Assembly (NCBI GenBank): GCA_020636325.1
Contig: JACJYC010000002.1
Location: 124,001 to 188,000 of the forward strand
Source of the DNA: Lewinellaceae bacterium
GTDB lineage: Bacteria > Bacteroidota > Bacteroidia > Chitinophagales > Saprospiraceae
DNA: 64,000 bases
Direction: 5' to 3'
Shown piece by piece: positions 1 through 9,405 of the stretch (position 1 is the stretch's first letter; each line of letters opens with the position of its first letter). The notes under the pieces were generated by a model. The model was not told where the DNA came from. It saw only the letters and a program-made list of their open reading frames with translations, and did not search any database. Made by a program: the position numbers and the translations under genes.

Positions 1-624
1 CATCAGGCCGCCGATCTTCCAGTCGATCAGACCGCGCCATTGGAAGATGATGATAGCGATCAGGGTAAGAAAACAGACGATCACGCTTTTCATCACGTTG
101 GCATCAATGAGGCTGAAACGGGCGCCCAGAACGGTAGCTGCCAGGAAAAAGATCCCCATCCCCATCTGGATGAAGCCGCCGTAGAACCCCAGACCGATGA
201 ACAGCGGGCCGGCAATCCAGGGGTTGGGTTTGGCGGGCGCCTCGGTCTCCCGCAGCCAACGGCTTGGTTTGACCAGCGTCACCAATAACATGAATACCAT
301 CAGGAACCGGAATACGCCCCGGAATTGGTCGTTGCTCACCACGGTAGCCAGCAGCGCGCCGGCCACCGCACCGATCAGGGTAAAAGCGATATAGATTTTG
401 GAATGGCTCAGGTCCAGTCGCCCGTTTCTGTAAAAAGCGAAGGTGCTCGCGGCGGATTGGGTGAATACGCCTACGCGGTTGGTGCCGTTGGCCAGGGTCG
501 GCGGCAGGCCCAGCACTTCCGTCAGGATGGTCAGGGTAATGGCGGACCCATTGCCGGCGAGGGTGTTGATGGCCCCGGCAATCGCACTGCCGGCAATCGC
601 AATGACATAAGCGCTCCAATCCAT
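1..624 (-). CDS. TauE/SafE family sulfite exporter-like permease (3' end cut by window)
   Basis: The reading frame is open from an ATG at 624 to the window edge (208 codons), so the C-terminus is missing. The product is strongly hydrophobic. Its first segment has the glycine- and alanine-rich helix and the GLPPTLANGTNRVGV-type signature seen at the N-terminus of TauE/SafE (UPF0721) permeases, which export sulfite, sulfoacetate or other small organic anions across the inner membrane. Several further membrane helices follow. The gene is divergent from the secreted metalloprotease at 727, with about 100 bp between the starts. The substrate cannot be told from the sequence. Family assignment is confident, function is general. 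Confidence 0.85.
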   Translation of the reverse strand, partial: MDWSAYVIAIAGSAIAGAINTLAGNGSAITLTILTEVLGLPPTLANGTNRVGVFTQSAASTFAFYRNGRLDLSHSKIYIAFTLIGAVAGALLATVVSNDQFRGVFRFLMVFMLLVTLVKPSRWLRETEAPAKPNPWIAGPLFIGLGFYGGFIQMGMGIFFLAATVLGARFSLIDANVMKSVIVCFLTLIAIIIFQWRGLIDWKIGGLM

Positions 625-694
625 ATGGTCGATTATTATGGGGCAAAGTTACGATTTGCCCCGATGGGTAGCGCAGGTTTACGGACTCAATTAA

Positions 695-702
695 TACCTT
701 TG
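695..702 (+). promoter_or_regulatory. Bacteroidota -7 box (TACCTTTG)
   Basis: TACCTTTG matches the Bacteroidota primary sigma -7 consensus TAnnTTTG and lies 25 nt before the ATG at 727. No convincing -33 TTG is visible at the usual distance. Confidence 0.5.
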
Positions 703-726
703 CAATCATCCACATACCGATCCGAT

Positions 727-3192
727 ATGAAAAAATTCGTTTTACCCTTCTTTATCGCGTTATTGACCGTAATAACGCTGGGCGCCCAACAGCCGGCAGC
801 GGCCAGGAAAGCCGAACCTGCCCAGACCATCAGCCAGAAAACAGCCGATTGGAAGGCGTTCAAGGGTTTTTTCAATTATTACTGGGATGAAACAGCCGGA
901 AAGATCTGGCTGGAGGTTGATAAATGGGATACGGAGTTTTTGTACATCAACTCCCTGTCGGCCGGAGTGGGTTCGAATGACATCGGCCTGGATCGCAACC
1001 AGCTCGGGCGCGACCGGGTGGTCAAATTCAGCCGGATAGGCCCCAAGGTCCTGTTGGTGCAGCCCAACTACGACTACCGGGCGAACAGCGATAACCCGGA
1101 TGAAAAGGCCAGCGTCGCCGAAGCCTTTGCACAATCGGTATTGTACGGGTTTAAAGTGGAAGCCGCTGAAGGCGATAAAGCCCTGATCGACCTGACGCCT
1201 TTCCTGATGGAGGACGCGCACAATGTGGCCGACCGGCTCAGGACCAGCAACCAGGGGACGTATAAAGTGGACGCCAACCGGTCGGCCATTTACCTGGATC
1301 GCACCCGGAACTTCCCCAAAAACTCCGAATTTGAAACCATCCTGACCTTTACCGGCGACCCGAAAGGGGCCTGGATCCGGTCCGTAACGCCGTCGCCCGA
1401 GTCGGTGACCGTCCGCGAACATCATTCGTTCGTCGAATTGCCGGATGCCGGGTATACACCCCGGGAATACGACCCGCGCAGCGGTTATTTCCCGACAAGC
1501 TACTATGACTACGCCACCCCGATCGATCAGCCGCTGGTCAAGCGCTTTATCACCCGCCACCGGCTGGAGAAAAAAGACCCTTCGGCCCCGCTCAGCGAGC
1601 CGGTCAAGCCGATCATCTACTACCTGGACCGGGGGACTCCCGAGCCCGTCCGCTCCGCCTTGCTGGAAGGCGCCCGCTGGTGGAACCAGGCCTATACCGC
1701 CGCCGGTTACAAGGATGCATTCCGGGTGGAGATCCTGCCCGAAGGCGCCGACCCCATGGACGTTCGGTACAACATGATCAACTGGGTACACCGCTCCACC
1801 AGGGGGTGGTCGTACGGCAGTTCGGTAGTGGATCCCCGCACCGGCGAGATCATCAAGGGCCATGTGCTGCTCGGTTCGCTGCGCGTCCGCCAGGATTTTA
1901 TGATCGCCCAGGGGCTCATTGACGCCTATGAGGACGGCACGAACCCTGATCCGCGCATGATGGAAATGGCGCTGGCCCGCCTTCGGCAGCTATCGGCCCA
2001 CGAGGTCGGCCATACCCTGGGGCTGGCCCACAATTACGCTTCCAGTTACAACAACAGGGCTTCCGTGATGGATTACCCGCATCCCTATATCACCCTGAAA
2101 GACGACGGCAGCATCGATTTCTCTCAGGCTTACGATACCGGCATCGGCGAATGGGACAAGCGCGCCATCCTCTACGGATATCAGGATTTCGCGAAGGGGA
2201 CCGATGAGAAAAAAGCGTTGAATGATATCCTTTCCGCCAACATCAAGATGGGGTTGTTCTACCTGACCGACCAGGATGGCCGGCCGGCTTCCAGCGCCCA
2301 TCCATTCACGCATTTGTGGGACAACGGCAAATCCGCCGCCGCCGAACTGAAACGGCTCATCCAGTTGCGCAAGGCGGCCCTGACCAATTTCAGCGAAAAC
2401 AATATCCCTGCCGGCACACCGATGGCTACCCTGGAAAATATCCTGGTTCCGCTTTATCTGATGCCGCGATACCAGATCGAAGCGGCGGCCAAAGTGGTCG
2501 GCGGCGTCAATTATACCTATGCCGTCCGGGGAGATGGGCAACCCGCTAACGAACCGCTGGACGGCGCTACCCAACGCACCGCCCTGAACGCCTTGCTTGA
2601 GACCCTTACGGCCGATTATCTGGCCTTGCCGGAACAAATCGTCAAATTGATCCCGCCGCAACCGCCCGGGTACCGGCGCGACCGGGAATTGTTTAAAAAC
2701 AGGACAGGCTCCGTGTTTGATCCGCTTGGCGCTGCCGAAAGTTCGGCTCAGCATACGATCTCCTTCCTGCTCAACACCGAACGACTGGCCCGCCTGGTCG
2801 AGCAGCAGGCTGCGGGAAGGGATGCGCCGGGGCCGGAGGAAATCATGGACCGGGTATGGAAAGCGGGAAGAAATCCATCAGCCGGAGCGGCTAAAGGCCT
2901 CAGCCAGGAAATAGGCCGGACCGTAGAATTCCTGACGGTTGCCCAGCTCATCCAGGTCGCCGCCGACAATGACGCCGCGCCGCAAGTCAGCGCCCTGGCC
3001 TTGTACCAGCTGGATAAGATCCGCGCAGAGCTGGAGGCCAGGTCAGGCGGCAATCAAACGGAAGCGCAAAAAGCTCATAATTTCGCTTTGATCCGCCGCA
3101 TCGGCCATTTCTTCGAGCATCCGGAAGACTACAAAGCGCCCGATATCCCGGCATTACCCGACGGATCGCCCATCGGTTGCGACGGTTGGTAG
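727..3192 (+). CDS. Secreted zinc-dependent metalloprotease (DUF5117/DUF5118-type metzincin)
   Basis: An 821-residue protein with a cleavable signal peptide (MKKFVLPFFIALLTVITLGA). The catalytic metzincin motif HEVGHTLGLAH lies at residues 425-435, with three histidine zinc ligands and the general-base glutamate, followed by an SVMDYP Met-turn about 20 residues later. The N-terminal and C-terminal flanks have the layout of the large Bacteroidota zinc-dependent metalloproteases annotated with DUF5117, DUF5118 and DUF4953. I chose the ATG at 727 because the frame upstream runs antisense through the TauE gene and because the signal peptide begins there. No T9SS sorting domain is seen at the C-terminus, so it is probably periplasmic. 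The substrate is unknown. Family call is secure. Confidence 0.9.
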   Translation: MKKFVLPFFIALLTVITLGAQQPAAARKAEPAQTISQKTADWKAFKGFFNYYWDETAGKIWLEVDKWDTEFLYINSLSAGVGSNDIGLDRNQLGRDRVVKFSRIGPKVLLVQPNYDYRANSDNPDEKASVAEAFAQSVLYGFKVEAAEGDKALIDLTPFLMEDAHNVADRLRTSNQGTYKVDANRSAIYLDRTRNFPKNSEFETILTFTGDPKGAWIRSVTPSPESVTVREHHSFVELPDAGYTPREYDPRSGYFPTSYYDYATPIDQPLVKRFITRHRLEKKDPSAPLSEPVKPIIYYLDRGTPEPVRSALLEGARWWNQAYTAAGYKDAFRVEILPEGADPMDVRYNMINWVHRSTRGWSYGSSVVDPRTGEIIKGHVLLGSLRVRQDFMIAQGLIDAYEDGTNPDPRMMEMALARLRQLSAHEVGHTLGLAHNYASSYNNRASVMDYPHPYITLKDDGSIDFSQAYDTGIGEWDKRAILYGYQDFAKGTDEKKALNDILSANIKMGLFYLTDQDGRPASSAHPFTHLWDNGKSAAAELKRLIQLRKAALTNFSENNIPAGTPMATLENILVPLYLMPRYQIEAAAKVVGGVNYTYAVRGDGQPANEPLDGATQRTALNALLETLTADYLALPEQIVKLIPPQPPGYRRDRELFKNRTGSVFDPLGAAESSAQHTISFLLNTERLARLVEQQAAGRDAPGPEEIMDRVWKAGRNPSAGAAKGLSQEIGRTVEFLTVAQLIQVAADNDAAPQVSALALYQLDKIRAELEARSGGNQTEAQKAHNFALIRRIGHFFEHPEDYKAPDIPALPDGSPIGCDGW

Positions 3193-3257
3193 GCCCCGCA
3201 GGAAAGCTTCGCAAAAAATTATCGGGTATTTGTAATATAAAACAATATAATATTTAT

Positions 3258-3265
3258 TACCTTTG
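3258..3265 (+). promoter_or_regulatory. Candidate -7 box (TACCTTTG)
   Basis: TACCTTTG fits TAnnTTTG in an A+T-rich stretch upstream of the kinase gene at 3385. It would give a leader of roughly 110 nt. The -33 element is not clear. Confidence 0.4.
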
Positions 3266-3384
3266 CTTTGTAAGAGGTTTATGCACTTAGTGTGTCAGGT
3301 GCACTCCTCCCCCCTCAACAATTTCACTCTCCCTTTTAATCCTTAGACTTGTACTGGGTAATCCGTGCTTAACAGCCCGAAGTG

Positions 3385-5508
3385 ATGGAGACTTGTGTCA
3401 ACCGCCTAAAAAGTTTGCTGTTCCTTACTATGTTCATGTGCCTCGGCGTTTGCATAAGCCATGCGCAAAGCCGCCGCATTGAGGCGCTGAAAGAAAGCCT
3501 TGACGAAGCTCCGCCGGATAGCCATAAAGTCGATCGGCTCAATGAATTAAGTTGGGAACTTCACCGCGTTGACCTTGATGCAAGCCTGGAATATGCCAGA
3601 AAGGCCCGGACACTCGCAGAAAAATTCTCTTATCCAAAAGGCATCTCGAGGGCCCTTAACCTGGAGGGCATATTTTACATTCTTCGAAACCAGCCCGCAG
3701 AAGCCATCCAATTGAACCGCCACGCACTCAGTATTGCCGAGAATATTCAGGACAGTTTCCTGATCGCGGTGACCAACAATGATATCGCCATCAGTATTAT
3801 GAATGACTATCCTACTGCATTGGCGTACCTGCAGAAAGCCCTGGCCTATTGCCCTGAAAACCAGCTGCTGGTCCGGATCTTGTTCCTCAGCAACATAGCG
3901 GAACTGCACCTCAATCTCAACAACCGGGTCCATGCTGAAGCTTATATCCGGGAAGCCGTCGACCTTACCAGGCACTCAAAAGATACGACAATCCTGATCA
4001 CCGTAGCCATGATCGAAGGCGCCTACGCCCAAAAAACGGGCGATACGACCAAGGCAAAACAACTGTACGATAAGGCCGGCGCCCTGGCCAGGTGCATGAA
4101 CGACTATTACGTACAGGCCAACATCGAATTGAATATGGCCGGCTTTCTCCTGGATGAAAATAAAACCGAAGCTTCACTGGCCAGGCTAAAACTGGCAGAG
4201 GAGCTGATGAAAAAATCCGGAAACGCTTATTTTCTGGCGGGATGCATTTATCAAAAAGCCGAAATTTATGAAAAAAGGAAAGAATTCAGCCTGGCCGAAG
4301 AAGCATTGAAACAGAGCCTGGGCATAGCCAAAAAAGTCCATGATCTGCCCACGCAATCCAATTGCTACGGTCTGCTGAAAAAGATTTACGAAAAGACCTA
4401 CCGGCCGGTCCTGGCGCTGGCCGCCGCCGATTCGCTGTTCGCATTGAAAGACAGCCTGTCCAACCGGGAAAAAAACCAGATTTTCGCCCAGAACGAACTC
4501 GTCTTTCAGGTCGCCCAGAAAGACGCTGAAAATGAACTGCTGAAAAAAGAGAATGAGACTAACCTGTTAAAACTCAACAACAATAAGCTGCTGCTGAAAA
4601 CCAGCGTGATCATCATCATCCTGGGAGTCGGCATCATCCTGGCATTCTGGCTGAACTACAAATCAAAAGCCCAGCAAGGCCGGTTGCTGGAAAAAACCAT
4701 CCTGGAAAAAACAAGCGATCTCAAGCACCTCAATGAAGACCTGAAAGCTTCCAATATAGAGTTGGAGCAATTTGCCCGGATGGCTTCCCACGACCTTAAA
4801 GAACCGATCCGGAATATCGTGAGTTTCGCCGGGTTGCTGGAGAAAAAGCTGGAACGCGATCATCCAGACTCCGAGCTCAAGGACCACGCCAGGTATATTA
4901 TCCATAGCACCAAACACCTTTATACGCTGATCGAGGATGTGATGACCTTCACGCGGTTGGGGCAAGACCATACGGCCCCCAAACCGGTGAACCTGGTGCA
5001 CGTTGCCGGGCAGGCCGTGGAAGCGATCGGCGACCTGATTGAACAAAAATCGGCCAGCGTGGAGATCGGACCGTTACCGGCGATCATGGGGTCGGACACC
5101 ATGATGTTCCTGATCTTCAAACACCTGATCGAAAACGGCATCAAGTACAATAAGAGCACTCCGCCGATTGTAAAAATTACGCACCATGTCAGCGACGGGG
5201 TCCTGCACCTGGATTTCAAGGACAACGGCATCGGCATTTCACCGGAATTTCACCACCGGATCTTCGAAATGTTTACCCGGCTGCATTCCCGTCAGGAATA
5301 CGAGGGATCGGGGATCGGCCTGGCAACCTGCCAGAAGGTGATCCGGTTGATGAACGGCAAAATTTTCGTCAAAAGCCAGTTGGGAGGCGGAAGCGTTTTC
5401 TGCATTTCCCTGCCTTGCGAGACGGTAGGTTGCGATCAGATCAGCCAGATTCATCCGGTTGCCGGATTCGGCAGCAGCATGGACCCAGTACTTAGGCTAA
5501 ATAAATGA
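3385..5508 (+). CDS. TPR-containing membrane sensor histidine kinase
   Basis: A 707-residue protein: signal peptide ending near SHAQ, a periplasmic array of about six TPR-like helical repeats, a coiled coil, one membrane helix near residues 400-420 (SVIIIILGVGIILAFW), then HisKA and HATPase domains. The H-box is SHDLKEPIRN with the phospho-acceptor at His469. The N box (HLIENGIKYNK), G1 box (DNGIGIS) and G2 box (GSGIGLA) are intact. This layout is a common Bacteroidota sensor type. No response regulator gene is adjacent, so it is an orphan kinase. An alternative GTG start lies one codon upstream at 3382. The last ~20 residues past the ATPase domain look unstructured. Confidence 0.88.
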   Translation: METCVNRLKSLLFLTMFMCLGVCISHAQSRRIEALKESLDEAPPDSHKVDRLNELSWELHRVDLDASLEYARKARTLAEKFSYPKGISRALNLEGIFYILRNQPAEAIQLNRHALSIAENIQDSFLIAVTNNDIAISIMNDYPTALAYLQKALAYCPENQLLVRILFLSNIAELHLNLNNRVHAEAYIREAVDLTRHSKDTTILITVAMIEGAYAQKTGDTTKAKQLYDKAGALARCMNDYYVQANIELNMAGFLLDENKTEASLARLKLAEELMKKSGNAYFLAGCIYQKAEIYEKRKEFSLAEEALKQSLGIAKKVHDLPTQSNCYGLLKKIYEKTYRPVLALAAADSLFALKDSLSNREKNQIFAQNELVFQVAQKDAENELLKKENETNLLKLNNNKLLLKTSVIIIILGVGIILAFWLNYKSKAQQGRLLEKTILEKTSDLKHLNEDLKASNIELEQFARMASHDLKEPIRNIVSFAGLLEKKLERDHPDSELKDHARYIIHSTKHLYTLIEDVMTFTRLGQDHTAPKPVNLVHVAGQAVEAIGDLIEQKSASVEIGPLPAIMGSDTMMFLIFKHLIENGIKYNKSTPPIVKITHHVSDGVLHLDFKDNGIGISPEFHHRIFEMFTRLHSRQEYEGSGIGLATCQKVIRLMNGKIFVKSQLGGGSVFCISLPCETVGCDQISQIHPVAGFGSSMDPVLRLNK

Positions 5509-5518
5509 GATTTTAGCT

Positions 5519-5526
5519 TAAGTTTG
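5519..5526 (+). promoter_or_regulatory. Candidate -7 box (TAAGTTTG)
   Basis: TAAGTTTG matches TAnnTTTG and sits 19 nt before the ATG at 5546, between the kinase stop and the epimerase start. This would give a very short leader. No strong -33 TTG is seen. Confidence 0.4.
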
Positions 5527-5545
5527 CAACAGTAAAAACACTGTT

Positions 5546-6613
5546 ATGAGGATCGTTCGTGCCCGTTGCTGGAAAGAAAACCTGGAACTGACCAAACCGT
5601 ATACCATTGCCTACCGCACCATCAGTTCGGTTGAAAATCTCTTCATTTACCTGGAAACCGACCGGGGCCTGTACGGCATCGGCTCCGGTTCGCCCGCCGC
5701 TTTTGTGACAGGCGAACACATCGAGGAAAGCCTTGCGGTTTTGCAGGATGTGCTGGAAAGCCTGGTGCTTGAACAGGATGTGCGCTATTTCCACGCTATT
5801 CTGCAAAGGACCAAAAACCACTTGTCGCGTTTCCCGGCGGCCAGAGCGGCTGTCGGCATCGCCATGCACGACCTGTTCGCCAAGTTTCTGGGCATTCCCC
5901 TGACCGATTACTGGGGCAGGGTCCACAAAGGATTGCCGACGTCGATCACGATCGGCATCAAATCCGTACAGGAAACCCTGGAAGAAGCGGAGGCCAATGT
6001 TCAGCTCGGATTCCGGATCATCAAACTGAAGACCGGCAGGGATGTCGAACAGGACATCATGTTGCTCGCCAAGCTCCGCGAAAAGGTAGGCCCGGCCGTC
6101 AAGATCCGGATCGACGCCAACCAGGGGTACGATATCCGCAGCCTGCAGTATTTTGCCAAACAAACCCAGCAACTGGACGTTGAGTTCTTCGAGCAGCCGT
6201 TTCCTCCGGGGCAGCTGGACCTGATGCGCGAACTGCCGGCCGAACTCCGCCAGAAATGCGCTGCCGACGAAGACCTCCTGTCGTCGGTGAATGCCGTTCA
6301 GCTGGCCCAAAAACCCTATCCCTACGGAATTTTCAACATCAAGCTCATGAAGTGCGGCGGCCTGTATGAAGCCCGCCGGATCGCCGGTATCGCCGAGGAT
6401 CACCATTTCGACCTGATGTGGGGGTGCAACGACGAAAGCATCGTCAGCATTTCGGCAGCGCTGCACCTGGCCCTGGCCAGCCCGGCTACCCGCTACCTCG
6501 ACCTGGACGGCAGCTTCGACCTGGCCCGCGATGTGGTCTCCGGCGGATTTATCCTGAAAGACGGCTACCTTTATACCAACGACAAACCCGGTTTGGGTGT
6601 CGAATTGAAGTAA
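5546..6613 (+). CDS. Dipeptide epimerase, enolase superfamily (L-Ala-D/L-Glu epimerase-like)
   Basis: A 355-residue member of the muconate-lactonising subgroup of the enolase superfamily. The catalytic set is complete: KLK with Lys160 and Lys162, metal ligands Asp190, Glu216 and Asp241, and the opposite-face general base Lys266 (FNIKLMKCGG). This two-lysine arrangement is typical of 1,1-proton-transfer enzymes, and the capping domain resembles cytoplasmic dipeptide epimerases acting on peptidoglycan-derived L-Ala-D-Glu and similar dipeptides. An L-fuconate dehydratase role is unlikely because those enzymes use a Lys/His-Asp arrangement. The moaC gene starts 8 nt after its stop, so the two are probably co-transcribed. 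The exact dipeptide is not predictable. Confidence 0.85.
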   Translation: MRIVRARCWKENLELTKPYTIAYRTISSVENLFIYLETDRGLYGIGSGSPAAFVTGEHIEESLAVLQDVLESLVLEQDVRYFHAILQRTKNHLSRFPAARAAVGIAMHDLFAKFLGIPLTDYWGRVHKGLPTSITIGIKSVQETLEEAEANVQLGFRIIKLKTGRDVEQDIMLLAKLREKVGPAVKIRIDANQGYDIRSLQYFAKQTQQLDVEFFEQPFPPGQLDLMRELPAELRQKCAADEDLLSSVNAVQLAQKPYPYGIFNIKLMKCGGLYEARRIAGIAEDHHFDLMWGCNDESIVSISAALHLALASPATRYLDLDGSFDLARDVVSGGFILKDGYLYTNDKPGLGVELK

Positions 6614-6621
6614 ACCATACC

Positions 6622-7101
6622 ATGCAACCTGAATCTTTTTCCCACCTCGATGAGCGCGGCAATCCCTCCATGGTGGATGTCGGCGATAAGCAGGTCACTT
6701 TGCGCACGGCTCGCGCCCAAAGCGTCGTTGTCCTCAATGAGGCCGTCCTGAAACAATTTGAAAACGAGGAGATCCGCACCAAGAAAGGCCCCGTCTTTCA
6801 AACGGCGATCCTGGCGGGCATCATGGCTGTCAAAAAAACAAGCGACCTGATCCCTTTATGCCATCCCCTGCCCATAGACAAGATCGGCATTGATATCCGG
6901 TTGAATGAAAAAAAAGAAGTGGAGATCGAATGTACGGTGCGGGTTACGGCTAAAACGGGCGTGGAGATGGAAGCCCTGACCGGCGCGTCGGTCGCTGCGC
7001 TGACCGTTTATGATATGTGCAAGGCCTTCGGCCATGATATGGAGATCAGGCATACGCGGTTGCTGGAAAAAACGGGCGGCAAGTCGGATTTCAGCCGCTG
7101 A
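6622..7101 (+). CDS. moaC: Cyclic pyranopterin monophosphate synthase
   Basis: A 159-residue protein of the usual MoaC length. It converts the MoaA product, 3',8-cyclo-7,8-dihydro-GTP, into cyclic pyranopterin monophosphate in molybdenum cofactor biosynthesis in the cytoplasm. Diagnostic stretches are present: the N-terminal MVDVGDK, LCHPLPI, and GVEMEALTGASVAALTVYD with the conserved acidic and lysine residues around VYDMCKA. The ATG at 6622 begins 8 nt after the epimerase stop. No other moa, moe or mob gene is in the window, so the pathway must be encoded elsewhere. Confidence 0.95.
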   Translation: MQPESFSHLDERGNPSMVDVGDKQVTLRTARAQSVVVLNEAVLKQFENEEIRTKKGPVFQTAILAGIMAVKKTSDLIPLCHPLPIDKIGIDIRLNEKKEVEIECTVRVTAKTGVEMEALTGASVAALTVYDMCKAFGHDMEIRHTRLLEKTGGKSDFSR

Positions 7102-7118
7102 TCCGGGTAAAGGAGCGA

Positions 7119-7134
7119 CCGGGATTGCTCCCGG
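7119..7134. terminator. Stem-loop between convergent genes
   Basis: A perfect 6-bp stem (CCGGGA / TCCCGG) with a TTGC loop lies between the convergent moaC and DUF2911 genes. There is no T tract, so a terminator role is only suggested by position. Confidence 0.3.
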
Positions 7135-7187
7135 CCACTCTGCCAAATTCCTGAATTTATTATCAAAACAAACTAATATCGACGTTT

Positions 7188-8480
7188 TCAGGGTTTAATC
7201 GTATCCGCTTTTACCCCCATGGCTTCCAGGAATTTCAGGGAGTTGGCCTTGACGTTGGCCGGCGGATTGAGGGACAATGATTTTTTGAAGGCTTCTGCGG
7301 CCTTGTCCTTCTGGTTGTTGTTGAAATATCCTTCACCGAGGCTGTCCCATACATTGGGATCCGTCGGGTTCTTTTTGGTGTTCATTTCAAATACTTCGAT
7401 CGCCTCCGCCATATTACCCTGTCCGAGCAATTGGTAACCGTAGTTGTTAAGCTCGGTGTTGGACCCGCGCGCCAGCGCGTCAGCTTTCATTTTTTTGGCC
7501 TTGGTTTCATCCCCTTTCTTGGACCAAACCCCGGAAAGGGCCATCATATTGGTCATATTGGGGCTCATATCCACGGATTTCTGTTCCCAGCTTACGGCTT
7601 TTTCCCAGTTTTCCTGCTGTGTGGCGTAGGTTGCTGCGGCGTGGTATTCGCGCCAGGTTGTCGGGAAGGTCTGCAGATCCTGATCCAGGGTGGCGAACAC
7701 TGTCTTTTTGGCTTCAGCCTCATTGCCGGGGTTGTTGACCTTGCCCGTCAGCCGGGCTTTGACCAGCATATTCTGCGGGGTCGGCTGGATGAATACCGAA
7801 CGGGTGGCCCAGGTCAGCGCTTCCTGGTGGTTAAAATCATTTTGCAGGCAGAAATTGGCGGCTTCATTCCAGCCCTGCCAGCTGAATCCGGCTTTATTCT
7901 GCAACTGATGGCGAATGCTGGGCACCACCGTGTTTTCCAGATCGACCTTGACCTGGAAAGGAATGGATTTATCGCCCCAGGACAGCATGCAGGTGGCTGC
8001 ATCGGCGCTTACGCCTTCGAAGTCATAGGTCAGGTATTCGTAAAAATGATCGGCAGCCGTCAATTTGGCGGGTACCCGGAGTGCATCTTCCGCGGGATTG
8101 TAGGAAAAACTGCCCCAGGCCGAATTGTTTTTGGAAAAGATGACCGTACAATCCTTTTCGTTGGGAATCATATGCAGGCCGTAGGTGCCGGCTGCGAGGG
8201 GCTGCCCTTCAACCATGACATCGGTGCTGAAGGTGATGGTCGTATTGTCGTTGGCGCCGGCCCTCCAGACTTGCCCGTAGGGCACCAGTTTGCCCCAGAC
8301 CTCCCGCTTGTTCACCATCGGGCGGTGGTAAATAACCTCCATGTCCGTGAGACCTACCGTTTGGCTGACGGAAGCCTTCTGGCTCGCATTGGGCGTGGAT
8401 AATAATTGGGTTTGAGCGCCTGCCCACAGGGGTAGCGCCACCAGGCAGATTGCCTGGAAAAGTGTGGATAAATTCTTCAT
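7188..8480 (-). CDS. DUF2911 domain protein with C-terminal TPR repeats
   Basis: A 430-residue exported protein. It has a signal peptide (MKNLSTLFQAICLVALPLWA, cleaved after GAQ), a DUF2911 domain over roughly residues 25-170 with the typical VIYHRP...REVWGKLVPYG and WRAGANDNTTI elements, and TPR repeats in the second half (NPTDPNVWDSLGEGYFNN...). Proteins of this design are common in Bacteroidota; DUF2911 has no established biochemical function. The gene is preceded on its own strand by a good promoter match (8509-8539) and is probably monocistronic. Family call is secure, role is unknown. Confidence 0.88.
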   Translation of the reverse strand: MKNLSTLFQAICLVALPLWAGAQTQLLSTPNASQKASVSQTVGLTDMEVIYHRPMVNKREVWGKLVPYGQVWRAGANDNTTITFSTDVMVEGQPLAAGTYGLHMIPNEKDCTVIFSKNNSAWGSFSYNPAEDALRVPAKLTAADHFYEYLTYDFEGVSADAATCMLSWGDKSIPFQVKVDLENTVVPSIRHQLQNKAGFSWQGWNEAANFCLQNDFNHQEALTWATRSVFIQPTPQNMLVKARLTGKVNNPGNEAEAKKTVFATLDQDLQTFPTTWREYHAAATYATQQENWEKAVSWEQKSVDMSPNMTNMMALSGVWSKKGDETKAKKMKADALARGSNTELNNYGYQLLGQGNMAEAIEVFEMNTKKNPTDPNVWDSLGEGYFNNNQKDKAAEAFKKSLSLNPPANVKANSLKFLEAMGVKADTIKP

Positions 8481-8508
8481 AATAAACAGTCAAGGTGATT
8501 TCCTGGCC

Positions 8509-8539
8509 TAAAAATAAGGGTTGCGGCAGGGGAAGGCAA
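8509..8539 (-). promoter_or_regulatory. Promoter for the DUF2911 gene
   Basis: On the minus strand TTG (8539-8537) is followed after 20 nt by TATTTTTA (8516-8509), close to the Bacteroidota -33 TTG / -7 TAnnTTTG arrangement, about 30 nt upstream of the ATG at 8480. Confidence 0.45.
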
Positions 8540-8604
8540 AGGTTTTGTGACCAACGGGCCGTTTAGTGATATACGGTTGGCTGAACGGCGGAGCGGAAGA
8601 GCGG

Positions 8605-9381
8605 TTACCGGCCGGAATCCGACAGGTAATTTTCGATCTCTTCCCGAAAGCTGCGGCCGGACACCAGTTGGCGGCCGTTTTTCAGGGTGAACTGGTATTG
8701 GTTGTTGCCGGTGTACTTGCAGTTTTCCAGGTAGTTCTGATTGATGATGACCGATCGGTGAATCCGCAAAAACGGCAATCCGGTCAGGGACGATTCCAGG
8801 GATTGGAGGGTCTGGCGGAGCAAAAAGCTCTGGTCGGCCAAATTCAGCTTGACGTAATTGCCCCTGGATTCCATGAAGTAAACATCGAGTACCGAAAACC
8901 GGAGGGTCCGGCCCTTCTCCCTGACCTCGATCGTGAGCGGCGCGGCGGCCGATTTGACGCTGAAGGCTTCCAGCAGGTCCACCATTTGCTTGTGCAGGGA
9001 GGCCTGATCCTTCAGGGCAATCTGTTGGCGGGCGTGATCGAGCGCCTGATTGAACCGCTCATTGTCATAAGGTTTAAGCAAATAATCCACGGCATGGACG
9101 TCGAAGGCTTTCAAAGCGTATTGGTCAAATGCCGTTACAAAAATGATAAAGGGCAGGTTGGTCACCCCTGACCTCGACAGGACGTCAAACCCGGTGAAAT
9201 CGGGCATCTGGATGTCCAGAAAAACAAGGTCCGGCTTGTAATCGGGGATCATGCGGAGCGCTTCCTTGCCGTTCTTGCATTCGCCGACTACAACGGTATC
9301 GTCGTGACCTTCCAGCAACTTGCGAATGCGGGCCCTGGCCAGCGGTTCGTCGTCAACAATCAGGGTTTTGATCTTTCTCAT
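8605..9381 (-). CDS. LytTR-family response regulator
   Basis: A 258-residue protein with an N-terminal receiver domain (acidic pocket Asp10/Asp11, phospho-acceptor Asp56 in LVFLDIQMP, Thr and Lys at FVTAF and LLKPY) and a C-terminal LytTR DNA-binding domain (RTLRFSVLDVYFMES...FLRIHRSVIINQNYL). It is the partner of the kinase encoded just upstream (24-nt gap, same strand). Such pairs usually control cell-surface or stress functions through tandem direct-repeat operators; the target genes here are unknown. Confidence 0.93.
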   Translation of the reverse strand: MRKIKTLIVDDEPLARARIRKLLEGHDDTVVVGECKNGKEALRMIPDYKPDLVFLDIQMPDFTGFDVLSRSGVTNLPFIIFVTAFDQYALKAFDVHAVDYLLKPYDNERFNQALDHARQQIALKDQASLHKQMVDLLEAFSVKSAAAPLTIEVREKGRTLRFSVLDVYFMESRGNYVKLNLADQSFLLRQTLQSLESSLTGLPFLRIHRSVIINQNYLENCKYTGNNQYQFTLKNGRQLVSGRSFREEIENYLSDSGR

Positions 9382-9405
9382 AATTGAAAGAACGCAAAAA
9401 GCGGT

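Noticed and set aside
325..726. N-terminal extension of the zinc metalloprotease frame by 134 codons
   Set aside because: It runs antisense through the TauE/SafE gene; the signal peptide and promoter place the start at 727.
5546..6613. L-fuconate dehydratase that would complete the fucose pathway
   Set aside because: The active site has KxK and a second-face lysine (Lys266) as in dipeptide epimerases, and it is far from the fucose operon.
7102..7160. tRNA-like fragment between moaC and the DUF2911 gene
   Set aside because: Only a 6-bp stem-loop is present; no T-arm, anticodon arm or acceptor pairing could be built.
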